Below, in pieces: positions 8,558 through 17,362 of a DNA stretch of 64,000 nt. The notes beneath the pieces were generated by a model, which did not search any database, was not told the origin of the DNA, and worked only from the letters and a program-made list of their open reading frames with translations. Position 1 is the stretch's first letter. The number at the start of each line of letters is the position of its first letter. The stretch is from Cognatiluteimonas profundi. GTDB taxonomy: Bacteria; Pseudomonadota; Gammaproteobacteria; Xanthomonadales; Xanthomonadaceae. A program made the translations under genes and the position numbers. The stretch covers positions 453,601-517,600 of the forward strand of contig NZ_VKHQ01000003.1 of assembly GCF_009792795.1 (NCBI RefSeq), read 5' to 3'.

Positions 8558-9018
8558 ATCCCATCCGCAAGCGCCGCTTGCTGCTTCTGCTCGTGCTGCT
8601 TGCCGCAGCGGGCGCCGCGACCGCACTGGTGGCGATGGCGCTCCAGCGCAATGTCGCCTACCTCTATACGCCGTCGGAAGTGCTCAAGGGCGAAGCCGGC
8701 GACCACGCGCGATTCCGCCTCGGCGGCATGGTCCAGGCTGGCTCGTTCAAGCGTGCCAAAGGGTCGATGGAAGCGCACTTCGCGGTCGACGATGGCGACG
8801 CGACGCTGCCGGTCTCCTACACCGGCATCCTTCCCGACCTGTTCCGCGAGAAGCAGGCCGTGATCGCCACCGGCCACATGCAGGGCGGCACCTTCGTCGC
8901 CGATGAAGTCCTCGCCAAGCACGACGAGACCTACATGCCGAAGGAAGTCGCCGACAAGATGGCATCGGCGCACCAGAAACACGGCGTGCAGCCGGTTGCC
9001 GACGCGCCGGCGCAATAA
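8554..9018 (+). CDS. ccmE: Heme chaperone CcmE
   Basis: The 154-residue protein is anchored by one N-terminal TM helix (about 8-29) and has the periplasmic OB-fold of CcmE. His123 in [10 protein letters not shown] is the residue that binds heme covalently, with Tyr127 as the conserved axial partner. It carries heme from CcmC to the CcmF/H ligation complex. Family length is normal. Confidence 0.97.
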   Translation: MNPIRKRRLLLLLVLLAAAGAATALVAMALQRNVAYLYTPSEVLKGEAGDHARFRLGGMVQAGSFKRAKGSMEAHFAVDDGDATLPVSYTGILPDLFREKQAVIATGHMQGGTFVADEVLAKHDETYMPKEVADKMASAHQKHGVQPVADAPAQ

Positions 9019-9022
9019 CCGC

Positions 9023-10960
9023 ATGCTCCCCGAACTCGGTCAATTCGCGCTGATCCTGGCGCTCCTCGTCGCGGCCCTGCAGGCGGTGTTGCCGCTGGCC
9101 GGCGCGCAACGCGGCATCGCCGCGTGGATGGCGGTGGCGCGGCCGGCGGCCTTCGCGCAACTGGCGCTCGTGGCATCGGCGTTCGCGATCCTGACGCATG
9201 CGTTCGTGACGCAGGACTTCTCGGTGCGCTACGTCGCCGTCAATTCCAACTCACTGCTGCCGATGGTCTATCGCTACACCGCGGTATGGGGCGCGCACGA
9301 GGGTTCGCTGTTGATGTGGGCGCTGATCCTCTCGCTGTGGACGGCGGCCGTGGCGCTGTTCTCCAGGCGCCTGCCGCAAGCCGTGATCGCGCGCGTCCTT
9401 GGCGTCATGGGCACGATCGCGTTCGGCTTCCTCGCCTTCCTGATCTTCACCAGCAATCCGTTCAGCCGCCTGCTGCCCGCGGCACTCGAAGGCCAGGACC
9501 TGAATCCACTGCTGCAGGACCCGGGGATGATCATCCATCCGCCGATGTTGTACCTGGGCTATGTCGGTTTCTGCGTGCCGTTCGCATTCGCGATCGCCGC
9601 GTTGCTGGATGGGAAGATCGACGCACGCTGGCTGCGATGGGTGCGTCCGTGGACCAACGTCGCGTGGGCCTTCCTGACCGTCGGCATCGCGCTGGGGTCG
9701 TGGTGGGCGTATTACGAACTGGGCTGGGGCGGCTGGTGGTTCTGGGATCCGGTGGAGAACGCCAGCTTCATGCCTTGGCTGGTGGGCACCGCGTTGCTGC
9801 ACTCGCAGGCTGTGACCGAAAAACGCGGCACCTTCCGCGGCTGGACGCTGCTGCTGGCGATCGCGGCATTCTCGCTGTCGCTGCTCGGCACCTTCCTGGT
9901 GCGATCGGGCGTGCTGACCAGCGTGCATGCCTTCGCGGCCGATCCGACCCGCGGCTTGTTCATCCTCGTCTTCCTCGGGCTGGTGGTCGGCGGATCGCTG
10001 CTGCTGTACGCGCTGCGCTCCCCGGATGATGTCGATGGCGATGCCGCACAGCGCTTCGCTCCCGCATCGCGCGAAACCCTGTTGCTGGCCAACAACCTGT
10101 TGCTGACATCGGCCTGCGCCATGGTGTTGCTCGGCACCCTGTATCCGTTGCTCGCCGACGCGCTGGACCTGGGCAAGATCTCGGTCGGTCCGCCGTACTT
10201 CGCGCTGCTGTTCGTCCTGCTGATGGCGCCGCTGGTGTTGTTGTTGCCATTCGGTCCGCTGACGCGCTGGCAGCGCGAGCAGGCATCGCGCCCGATCGCG
10301 ATGCTGCTGCCATGGGCGGGACTTGCGCTGGGCATCGGCGTCGCCGCTTTCTTCACCGCGCCGCAGGGCGCATGGAAAGTCGCGGCGGGCGTCGCCGGTT
10401 CGGCGTGGGTGGTGCTCGGCACGATGCGATTCCTCTGGACGCGACTGCGCGGCAAGGGCGTGGCCTTCACCCCCGAGATGATGGGCATGACCTTGGCCCA
10501 CGTCGGCGTTGCGGTTTTCCTCGTTGGCGCACTGCTGACGGAAGGCCTCAGCCGACAACGCGAGCTCGCCCTCGCACCAGGGCAGACCGTGACGCTCGGC
10601 AGCCACGCCTTTCGTTTCCAGGGCGTGATCCGATCCCCCGGCCCCAACTACCTGTCGGACCTCGGCACCGTGCAGGTGTCGCGCAACGGCGTGGCATTGG
10701 CCGACATGCATCCGGAAAAACGCACGTACGCAAGCGGCGGCCAGGTGATGACCGAAGCCGCCATCGCCCCCGGAATGACCCGCGACCTCTACGTGGCCCT
10801 CGGCGAGCCGCTGGGTGGTGGCAGCTGGGCGGTGCGTGTCCATGTCAAGCCATTCGTGCGCTGGATCTGGCTTGGCGCGGTGCTGATGGCGATGGGTGGA
10901 CTCGTCGCTGCCACCGATCGCCGATTCCGCAGCCGTCCAGGCGATAAGGCCACGACATGA
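9023..10960 (+). CDS. ccmF: Cytochrome c-type biogenesis protein CcmF
   Basis: The 645-residue polytopic membrane protein carries the WWD motif (GWGGWWFWDPVENASFMPWL), a YRYTAVWGAHEGS loop and the NPFSRL segment typical of CcmF. With CcmH and CcmI it forms the heme lyase that reduces and ligates heme to the CxxCH cysteines. ATG 9023 follows ccmE by four bases; the stop overlaps the ccmG start by four. Confidence 0.97.
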   Translation: MLPELGQFALILALLVAALQAVLPLAGAQRGIAAWMAVARPAAFAQLALVASAFAILTHAFVTQDFSVRYVAVNSNSLLPMVYRYTAVWGAHEGSLLMWALILSLWTAAVALFSRRLPQAVIARVLGVMGTIAFGFLAFLIFTSNPFSRLLPAALEGQDLNPLLQDPGMIIHPPMLYLGYVGFCVPFAFAIAALLDGKIDARWLRWVRPWTNVAWAFLTVGIALGSWWAYYELGWGGWWFWDPVENASFMPWLVGTALLHSQAVTEKRGTFRGWTLLLAIAAFSLSLLGTFLVRSGVLTSVHAFAADPTRGLFILVFLGLVVGGSLLLYALRSPDDVDGDAAQRFAPASRETLLLANNLLLTSACAMVLLGTLYPLLADALDLGKISVGPPYFALLFVLLMAPLVLLLPFGPLTRWQREQASRPIAMLLPWAGLALGIGVAAFFTAPQGAWKVAAGVAGSAWVVLGTMRFLWTRLRGKGVAFTPEMMGMTLAHVGVAVFLVGALLTEGLSRQRELALAPGQTVTLGSHAFRFQGVIRSPGPNYLSDLGTVQVSRNGVALADMHPEKRTYASGGQVMTEAAIAPGMTRDLYVALGEPLGGGSWAVRVHVKPFVRWIWLGAVLMAMGGLVAATDRRFRSRPGDKATT

Positions 10961-11517
10961 CCAGCACTTCCCGACGCCCACTCAAATGGCTGCCGCTGGC
11001 GATGTTCGCCTTGCTGGCCGTGCTGCTCGCGGCCGGTGTGTGGCTCAGTCGCCGGCCTGACCGCGACGCCCTGCCCTCGCCCTTGATCGGCAAGCATGCA
11101 CCGGCGTTCTCGCTGCCAACCCTGCACGAGCCCGGCCGCCTGGTGTCGCTGGCCGACCTCAAGGGTGCCCCATTCGTGCTCAATGTCTGGGGTAGCTGGT
11201 GCCCGTCGTGCCGCGAGGAGCACGCCGTGATCACGCGCTTTGCCGAGACCAAGCGCGTGCGCGTCATCGGCTACAACTGGAAGGACGAACACGCCGATGC
11301 ACTGCGCTGGCTCGAGCAACTGGGCAACCCGTACTGGGTGGTCCTGGTCGACTACGACAGCCGCTATGCGCTCGACTGGGGCATCTATGGCGCGCCCGAA
11401 ACCTTCCTGGTCGATGGCAACGGCATCGTGCGCTGGAAGCACGTCGGCGCCCTGACCGATCCGATCGTCAACGACGAATTGCTGCCCGCGTTGATCCAGG
11501 TGGAGCACGGTCGATGA
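10957..11517 (+). CDS. ccmG: Thiol:disulfide interchange protein CcmG/DsbE
   Basis: The 186-residue thioredoxin-fold protein is membrane-anchored (TM about 12-30). It has redox motif WCPSC (Cys82 and Cys85), a following REEHAV helix and the cis-Pro loop GAPETF. CcmG reduces the apocytochrome CxxCH disulfide or CcmH before heme attachment. It overlaps ccmF and ccmH by four bases each. Confidence 0.96.
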   Translation: MTSTSRRPLKWLPLAMFALLAVLLAAGVWLSRRPDRDALPSPLIGKHAPAFSLPTLHEPGRLVSLADLKGAPFVLNVWGSWCPSCREEHAVITRFAETKRVRVIGYNWKDEHADALRWLEQLGNPYWVVLVDYDSRYALDWGIYGAPETFLVDGNGIVRWKHVGALTDPIVNDELLPALIQVEHGR

Positions 11518-11951
11518 AGGCATGGCTGCTGTCGCTGTTCCTGCTGCTCGCCGCCACCACCGCATGTGCGCAGGCGGTGGGCGATCCCGCCCCGCTGCGT
11601 TTCGGCAATCCGGCGGAGGAGCAGCGGTTCCATGCGCTGGTCACCGAGTTGCGCTGCGTGATGTGCCAGAACCAGTCGCTCGCCGACTCCAATGCGCAGA
11701 TCGCGCATGACCTGCGCCGCGAAATCCTCACGCTGATGCGCCAGGGCAGGAGTGACGCCGAAATCCGCGACTATCTGGTCGCGCGTTACGGGGAGTTCGT
11801 GCTCTACAAGCCGCGCATCGAAGCCACCACGTGGCTGCTGTGGTTCGGGCCCGCGCTGTTGCTGCTCGCCGGCGGAGTCTTCGTCGCCCGCGTCGTGCGC
11901 CGCCATGGCGGCGGCGGGGCCGTCCCCATCGACGACACGCAGGAGTGGTGA
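11514..11951 (+). CDS. ccmH: Cytochrome c maturation protein CcmH (CcmL/CycL type)
   Basis: The 145-residue protein has a signal peptide (about 1-19) and the hallmark LRCVMCQNQ motif (Cys48, Cys51). A three-helix periplasmic domain and a TM helix near 105-125 complete it. It contains only the thioredox half of E. coli CcmH; the TPR half is encoded separately as ccmI, the usual split outside enterobacteria. Its stop shares one base with the ccmI start. Confidence 0.95.
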   Translation: MKAWLLSLFLLLAATTACAQAVGDPAPLRFGNPAEEQRFHALVTELRCVMCQNQSLADSNAQIAHDLRREILTLMRQGRSDAEIRDYLVARYGEFVLYKPRIEATTWLLWFGPALLLLAGGVFVARVVRRHGGGGAVPIDDTQEW

Positions 11952-12949
11952 TGCCGATCTTCGCCGCCATCGCCGCGCTGGCCACACTGGTCCTCCTCAT
12001 CGTCGTGCTGCGGCCGCTCTGGCGACAGGCTCCGCGTTCCACGGCTGCCATCGGCGTCGTGGTCCTCCTGGCAGCCAGCGGTCTCTACGCATTGCTGGGC
12101 ACGCCTGCCGCGCTGGACGAAGCCAACGTGCAGCGCCCGGCGACCCTCAACGATGCGATCGGACAACTCGAAGCCGCCCTGCAACGCGACCCGTCCCAGG
12201 TGGAAGGCTGGCGCCTGCTGGGTCGTGCCTACGCATCCAGCCAGCAACTCGACAAATCCCGCGACGCCTATGCGCACGCGGCGAAACTCGCGCCCGACCA
12301 GGCCGATGTCCTGGTCGAAGCGGCGGAGTCGAGCGCGCTCGCCGACCCGCAACGCCGGTTCGCTCCATCGGCGGTGGCACTGCTGACGCACGCCCTGGAC
12401 GTGAAGCCCGATCACCAGCGTGCGCGCTGGTTCCTGGGCATCGCGCAATTCCAGGCGGGACAGGCCGCCGCTGCGGCCAAAACCTGGGAGCCATTGCTGG
12501 CGCAAGTGGACGCGCGGACAGCCGTGCCCTTGCGTGCCGAGATCAACACGGCACGCAAACAGGCTGGCCTGCCCATACTCCCCGAGCCCAAGGCCTCGGC
12601 CAACGCAGGATTGCGCGTGGCTGTCGCGCTCGATCCGAAGCTGCTATCGCGGGTGGGCGCCAATGCAACGATCTTCGTGATCGCGCGTGCGCCCAATGGA
12701 CCGCCGATGCCGCTGGCCGTCGAAAGGCACGGCGTGCAGGACCTGCCGTTCACGGCAACGCTCGACGACAGCGATTCACCCATGCCGACGCAGCGGCTGT
12801 CGACGCAAACGCAGGTCGAAGTCATCGCGCGCCTGTCCATGACCGGCAACGCCATGCCGCAAGCCGGCGACATCGAATCCGCGCCCGTGCTGGTGCGGCT
12901 GCCGGCCGCATCGACGGTGCAACTGACGCTGGGCACGGTGCGCAAGTAA
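11951..12949 (+). CDS. ccmI: Cytochrome c-type biogenesis protein CcmI (CycH), TPR protein
   Basis: The 332-residue product has two N-terminal TM segments (about 2-20 and 31-49), then tetratricopeptide repeats over about 60-210. A C-terminal beta-rich domain (about 218-332) follows, as in the apocytochrome-binding periplasmic part of CcmI/CycH. It holds apocytochrome c for the CcmF/H lyase. It is the last ccm gene; metX begins nine bases later and may be read through from the ccm operon. Confidence 0.92.
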   Translation: MPIFAAIAALATLVLLIVVLRPLWRQAPRSTAAIGVVVLLAASGLYALLGTPAALDEANVQRPATLNDAIGQLEAALQRDPSQVEGWRLLGRAYASSQQLDKSRDAYAHAAKLAPDQADVLVEAAESSALADPQRRFAPSAVALLTHALDVKPDHQRARWFLGIAQFQAGQAAAAAKTWEPLLAQVDARTAVPLRAEINTARKQAGLPILPEPKASANAGLRVAVALDPKLLSRVGANATIFVIARAPNGPPMPLAVERHGVQDLPFTATLDDSDSPMPTQRLSTQTQVEVIARLSMTGNAMPQAGDIESAPVLVRLPAASTVQLTLGTVRK

Positions 12950-12958
12950 GCTTGCGCC

Positions 12959-14080
12959 ATGACCGAATTCATCCCGCCAGGCACCCTGTTCCACCAACTC
13001 CCGGCAGTCCTGCCGATGAAGCGCGGCGACGCACTGCGCAACGGCCGCGTCGCCTACGAGACGTGGGGCACGCTCAATGCCGCACGCGACAACGCCATCC
13101 TCATCCTGACCGGCCTGTCGCCGGACGCCCACGCGGCGGCGAATGCGGGCAACCAGCAACCCGGCTGGTGGGAGCCGATGCTCGGGCCGGGAAATCCGAT
13201 CGACAGCGATCGGTGGTTCGTGGTCTGCGTCAACGCGCTGGGCAGCTGCAAGGGATCGACCGGTCCGGCATCGATCAATCCGGCAACCGGCGAGCCCTAC
13301 CGGCTGGACTTCCCCGCGCTGTCGCTGGAGGACGTTGCCGACGCCGCCGCGTCGGTCGTCTCGGCGCTGGGCATCGAGCGCCTCGCCTGCCTGATCGGGA
13401 ATTCCATGGGCGGCATGTGCGCACTGGCCTACCTGTTGCGCTACCCGGGCTCCGCACGCAGCCATATCAACATCTGCGGCAGCGCATGCGCCCTGCCATT
13501 TTCCATCGCCATCCGCTCGCTGCAGCGCGAGGCGATCCGGCTGGATCCGGCCTGGAACCAGGGACGTTACGACGACGACCACTACCCGGAAGCCGGCATG
13601 CGCATGGCGCGCAAGCTGGGCGTGATCACCTATCGCTCCGCGCTGGAATGGGACGGGCGCTTCGGTCGCGTCCGGCTGGACTCGGACCGCCGCGCCGACG
13701 AGGATCCCTTCGGCCTGGAGTTCGAGGTCGAAAGCTACCTGGAGGCCCACGCACGCCGCTTCGTGCGTCGTTTCGATCCCAACTGCTACCTCTATCTCAG
13801 CCGCTCCATGGACTGGTTCGACATGGCCGAGTACGCGCCCGACGGCCGCGACGTCATCGCCGGACTGGCGCGTATCCAGGTCGAGCGCGCCCTGGCCATC
13901 GGCGTGTCGACCGACATCCTGTTCCCGCTGCAGCAACAGGAGCAGATTGCCGACGGACTGCGGGCAGGCGGGGCGGAGGCGACGTTCCTGCCACTGCCCT
14001 CGCCGCAGGGACACGACGCCTTCCTGGTCGATATCGCCCGCTTCGGGCCGGCCGTGGGCGATTTCCTGGCGTCCACGTAG
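12959..14080 (+). CDS. metX: MetX-family acyltransferase, probably serine (or homoserine) O-succinyltransferase
   Basis: The 373-residue alpha/beta hydrolase-fold protein shows the nucleophile Ser149 in GNSMGGM. The acid and base lie in the STDILFP and PQGHDAF contexts near residues 315 and 350. Classical homoserine acetyltransferases have a CRGTTGP-like oxyanion segment; here it is GSCKGSTGPAS. Published work on MetX specificity (Bastard and colleagues, 2017) assigned the xanthomonad/Lysobacter subgroup to serine O-succinyltransferase, feeding cysteine synthesis. I therefore lean to that activity, but sequence alone does not settle it. The cysteine dioxygenase gene downstream keeps it in a sulfur amino acid context. 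Confidence 0.85.
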   Translation: MTEFIPPGTLFHQLPAVLPMKRGDALRNGRVAYETWGTLNAARDNAILILTGLSPDAHAAANAGNQQPGWWEPMLGPGNPIDSDRWFVVCVNALGSCKGSTGPASINPATGEPYRLDFPALSLEDVADAAASVVSALGIERLACLIGNSMGGMCALAYLLRYPGSARSHINICGSACALPFSIAIRSLQREAIRLDPAWNQGRYDDDHYPEAGMRMARKLGVITYRSALEWDGRFGRVRLDSDRRADEDPFGLEFEVESYLEAHARRFVRRFDPNCYLYLSRSMDWFDMAEYAPDGRDVIAGLARIQVERALAIGVSTDILFPLQQQEQIADGLRAGGAEATFLPLPSPQGHDAFLVDIARFGPAVGDFLAST

Positions 14081-14182
14081 CGGTTTCGGCGGTATGGGTT
14101 ACTGAGCTGCCGCCGGGCGCGATCCATTCGCGCGTCGGCACGTGGAAGCTCGATTGCAGGCAAATGTGATCGCTGCGCGGCG

Positions 14183-14188
14183 TAGAAT
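14183..14188 (+). promoter_or_regulatory. Putative -10 hexamer (TAGAAT), likely leaderless start
   Basis: TAGAAT ends eight bases before the cysteine dioxygenase ATG, which puts the expected transcription start on the start codon. There is no Shine-Dalgarno sequence and no clear -35. Confidence 0.45.
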
Positions 14189-14196
14189 CGCCACCC

Positions 14197-14790
14197 ATGG
14201 ACCCATCTCCCTGCCCCGACCTCGCCTTCCCCGGCCGCGCCAAGCTGGTAGCCGAACTCGATGCGGCGGTGGAAAGCGGCGACCAGCACGCGGTCACGTC
14301 CGCGCTTCGCAACGCCCTGTGCCGGCTGATCCGCGACCACGACGTCCAGCTGCCGGATTGCGTGCATGAGCCCATCTCCGATCACTACGCGCGGCGCGAG
14401 TTGTACCGCAGCGCGCGATACGGCTACAGCGTCGTCGCGATGACATGGGGGCCGGGCCAGGGCACGCCCATCCACGACCACTGCGGGCTGTGGTGCGTCG
14501 AGGGCGTCTGGGGCGGGCAACTGGAAATCACCCAGTACGAGTTGCTCGAACGCGATGGCGAGCAATTCCGTTTCCGCGCCGCCGGCGGCATGCAGGCAGG
14601 CCCTGGCAGTGCCGGCAGCCTGATTCCGCCGCACGAATACCACAGCATCCGCAACGCCAGCGCCGACGCCATCGCCATCTCGCTGCACATCTACAAGGCG
14701 CCGATGGGCTGCTGCTCGATGTTCACCCCACAGGACGGCGAATGGTATGCGCGCACGCCCAAGGAACTGCTGACCGACGAAGCGGCCTGA
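14197..14790 (+). CDS. Cysteine dioxygenase-type cupin (thiol dioxygenase)
   Basis: The 197-residue cupin has the iron triad of thiol dioxygenases: His93 and His95 in PIHDHCG and a third His at 149 (or 146) in PPHEYHS. Cysteine dioxygenase oxidises cysteine to cysteine sulfinate; a closely related bacterial group acts on 3-mercaptopropionate. The residue between the cupin motifs is Cys100 in CGLWCVEG, and I cannot use it safely to decide the substrate. Its position after metX favours a role in cysteine turnover. Length is normal. Confidence 0.85.
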   Translation: MDPSPCPDLAFPGRAKLVAELDAAVESGDQHAVTSALRNALCRLIRDHDVQLPDCVHEPISDHYARRELYRSARYGYSVVAMTWGPGQGTPIHDHCGLWCVEGVWGGQLEITQYELLERDGEQFRFRAAGGMQAGPGSAGSLIPPHEYHSIRNASADAIAISLHIYKAPMGCCSMFTPQDGEWYARTPKELLTDEAA

Positions 14791-14814
14791 GCGTCGGCTA
14801 TACTGCGCGTCCGC

Positions 14815-14901
14815 GCCGAAGTGGCGGAATCGGTAGACGCAGCGGACTCAAAATCCGCCGCCCTTAAAAGCGTGTGGGTTCGAGTCCCACCTTCGGCACC
14901 A
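14815..14901 (+). tRNA. tRNA-Leu (anticodon CAA)
   Basis: This is an 87-base class II tRNA with acceptor GCCGAAG/CTTCGGC, anticodon stem GCGGA/TCCGC and loop CTCAAAA (anticodon CAA). A variable arm lies around CGCCCTTAAAAGCG, the T-loop is GTTCGAGTC, and the CCA is encoded. It reads UUG codons. A TATACT hexamer lies 10 bases upstream. The DNA downstream to about 17.3 kb looks like accessory insertion next to a tRNA. Confidence 0.97.
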
Positions 14902-14998
14902 AGCCTGGATTCCTGCACATCAAGGGACGGCTTGGACTCGCATCAGCGCCCCGAATGATCCGGGGCCGTCTGTTTCCAGGCATCCCGAACGCGGTGCC

Positions 14999-15223
14999 TC
15001 ATCCGACAGAGTCGTCCTCCAGCAAGGGGCCATCGGCCAATGATGGAACAAGGTCGATCGATTCATCGCTGAAGTTGATACCCAACTCGGCGAGCAGATG
15101 ATCGGAAATGGCTGCGTCGATATCCTCGGCCCATTGGCGCACCAGCCGCGTGGCGTGTTGGGCGTCATCGAACCTGGCCGAACGCATGTCGTTGAGTATG
15201 GCTTCGAGATTCTCGATATTCAT
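14999..15223 (-). CDS. Small acidic hypothetical protein
   Basis: This 74-residue ORF encodes an acidic, helix-prone protein rich in Asp, Glu and Leu, with no signal peptide or cysteine. Codon choice is plausible for a real gene, but the sequence before ATG 15223 (a run of G and C) is a poor ribosome site. It lies 216 bases downstream of, and in the same direction as, the asparagine-synthetase-like gene. The region HLLAELGINFSDESIDL faintly resembles an acyl-carrier-protein helix, but the protein ends at DDSVG where the rest of such a domain should follow. Function unknown. Confidence 0.5.
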   Translation of the reverse strand: MNIENLEAILNDMRSARFDDAQHATRLVRQWAEDIDAAISDHLLAELGINFSDESIDLVPSLADGPLLEDDSVG

Positions 15224-15439
15224 GGCGGCCCCCCGGCGGAATGATGGTCGAGGCCTGGCGATGCAGCCTCGCCGGAATGATGCGGCACGGCTGCTGGTTC
15301 ACCGGGCGGCTTGTCGGGCCGGCACTACCGCCTGACGGGTCGATGATCGGGCAACCGGGGAAAAGTGGCCGGTCACGCGAACGACGCACGGTCCTCGATT
15401 GTCCTCAACCCCGGCGGAAGCCCACCATCGACTCGGCGG

Positions 15440-16921
15440 TCAGGCCACCCACGCGCCCTTCTCTCCGGGCACGGCATCCGTCATTCCGACGCGATGCGCC
15501 GGTCCCATCGCCCGTTCGTGGCCGTGGCCCGCCGCGTGATCGGGGCGGGCGAGCCAGGGCAGCACCACGGCGAGCAGGTAGAAACGCGACGCATGGAACT
15601 TGTTCCCCATGCGCCGCCGGTTGCGCTCGAGCCACGCCGCGGCCCCCGGCACCATGTCGCGTGCTTCGTGCGCGAATGCATGTACCTGGTCGAAGCGCTC
15701 GCGGGCCAGGCCAACGAGGTCGAAGCGGAAACTGCCTTTCTTCTGCACGACGTAGGTCAGCTCGCCAAAATGGGCTCCGATGTGCTGGCGCACCAGGATC
15801 TTGTTCCGCCTTCCGCTGACGTCGACGCGCTGGTTGCGTGGCAGATCACGCGCAACCCATTCGCGCAGCCGACGATCGCAATAGGGATACGCGATGGGCA
15901 AGGAGAGCGCATTTCCGGTGTAGAGGCCCTTGGCGAATCCGGCCCCGGCCTCGGTGATGCACAGCATCATGGCGCGCAGCTCGTCCGCGCTTGTCGCCGA
16001 TGACAGTTCCTTCTCGAAGGGCGCCATCCGCTCGCGTGACGCACGCGCGATATCCCTGCCCATCAGGGCGTCCACTTCATCGTCCGAAAAGCGCGAGCCC
16101 GGGAAATATCGCTCGCGGGAATTCATCTGCAAGGTGCCAAGCAGGAAACACAACTTGAAGTTGTCGCCGATGAGCGGCAGTTCTACCAGGTGCCTGGGCC
16201 AGCGCTCGTCCTTGGCCAGCATCGTCAGCAGGCGTTTCCGCGCGGGAGCCGGCATGCCGAAGTAGATGTCCGAACCCAACCCGTCGACGATACCGTCGCC
16301 ACCCCGCGCGGCGATCTCGGTCGCCATGTCGATGTACGAGAGAAGCGCGAAGTCGGCCGTCAGCAGCGGCATCCGGTGCATGACCGCCAGGTAGCGGTCG
16401 TAGCAGCGACCCGGATCGCAGACAACCACCTCATGCCGCAGGCCGAGCGTGCGCGCGACCGCGGAGGCGGACTCGATTTCGTTCTCCTCGCTTCCGCCGA
16501 GGTAAGTCAGGCACGTTGCGTCGGGCCTGGCGTCGGCCATTGCGATCGCGAGGCTGGTGGAATCCTTGCCGCCACTCTGCAACAGCCAGGGAGTTCGCAT
16601 GTCGGCGGTCGACGCCTGGATCGCCTCGCACAGGAGCCGGTGGTACGTCTTGACGAGCTCCCCGGACGACGGCACGTCCCGCTCGGGCTGCATGTCCGCC
16701 TCGCGAAAGGCAAACCGGAACTCGGGCCCGGCGCGCATGTCCTGCCCGGCGTCGAAACCGAAGCTCGCAAGCTTCACGTTCTCCAGGATCGAGTGCGGGG
16801 GATAGACGAATGCGTTGCGCAGGATGTCGGCCACGGAAACCGCATCGATGTCGCCCGAAGAGGACGCCTCGATGCCAGTGAAATCGGGCCTGCCGTGATA
16901 GGGCGATAGCTGTATCTGCAC
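15440..16921 (-). CDS. Asparagine-synthetase-like PP-loop amidoligase lacking the N-terminal glutaminase catalytic part
   Basis: The 493-residue protein has the ATP-pyrophosphatase loop SGGKDST (116-122) and the following GSEENEIESA and DGLGSDIYFG segments of the AsnB synthetase domain. Normal AsnB begins with Cys2 and about 200 residues of glutaminase domain; here only about 90 residues precede the PP-loop domain. They resemble the end of that domain (FVYPPHSILENVKL). It therefore cannot hydrolyse glutamine by the usual Cys and would use ammonia, a partner, or activate a carboxylate by adenylation, as lasso-peptide cyclases do. The GTG start 16921 has GGAAGAAGA upstream. It adjoins tRNA-Leu and has no clear operon partner except the small acidic ORF. 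Confidence 0.75.
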   Translation of the reverse strand: MQIQLSPYHGRPDFTGIEASSSGDIDAVSVADILRNAFVYPPHSILENVKLASFGFDAGQDMRAGPEFRFAFREADMQPERDVPSSGELVKTYHRLLCEAIQASTADMRTPWLLQSGGKDSTSLAIAMADARPDATCLTYLGGSEENEIESASAVARTLGLRHEVVVCDPGRCYDRYLAVMHRMPLLTADFALLSYIDMATEIAARGGDGIVDGLGSDIYFGMPAPARKRLLTMLAKDERWPRHLVELPLIGDNFKLCFLLGTLQMNSRERYFPGSRFSDDEVDALMGRDIARASRERMAPFEKELSSATSADELRAMMLCITEAGAGFAKGLYTGNALSLPIAYPYCDRRLREWVARDLPRNQRVDVSGRRNKILVRQHIGAHFGELTYVVQKKGSFRFDLVGLARERFDQVHAFAHEARDMVPGAAAWLERNRRRMGNKFHASRFYLLAVVLPWLARPDHAAGHGHERAMGPAHRVGMTDAVPGEKGAWVA

Positions 16922-17362
16922 TCTTCTTCCACGAATGTCTTGTCCAACCGACGTCGGCCGATTGCGCAGCAGAGCTTGGGTCTTTGGTCATTGAAGGCGG
17001 CGTGAAAACAGCGTGTCTCATTCAGCTTTTGGAAGGAAGCCAACTGAGGAATGGCAACCCCAGCGGCCGCGTCCGCCGTGACAAGCCGAACGACATCAAT
17101 GCTGTTCTGGCCGCTCGCGAATTTCCGCTCGCGAATAGGCCAAGGTGGCCGCGCGCCCCACGTCCCGTTGCCTTGGCGCCAAAGGAAGAAGGCCCAGTCT
17201 CACGAGGGTTGACCTCGGAGGGGACTGAGCCTTCCATGCCGGAGTGGTCTGGACCGAGTTGGCTGGCTGGTTTGCACCATGACCGGCACATATCGATTCG
17301 TACTTCTCCGACGCGCGCAGGTTACGACTTGCGTCGTGATGCCGGCGTCAAGCCAGGACCTG
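16922..17362. other. Intergenic region with imperfect inverted repeat, no convincing gene
   Basis: These 441 bases hold only short frames with unnatural composition. At 17191-17231 GGCCCAGTCTCACGAGG is followed after five bases by CCTCGGAGGGGACTGAGCC, an imperfect inverted repeat. On the minus strand it is followed by a pyrimidine run (TTCTTCCTTT) and could terminate the pha-linked operon ending at 17363. The remaining part toward 16922 should contain the promoter of the asparagine-synthetase-like gene, but I see no clear elements. Confidence 0.5.

Noticed and set aside
14999..15223. Small acidic ORF as a truncated acyl carrier protein or lasso precursor
   Set aside because: The ACP-like helix stops at DDSVG without the rest of the domain, no frameshifted continuation is present, and no lasso core or B1/B2 partners are found. 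It is kept only as a hypothetical protein.
14902..17362. Prophage or integrative element at tRNA-Leu
   Set aside because: There is no integrase, no direct repeat of the tRNA 3' end and no phage gene; only unusual gene content.
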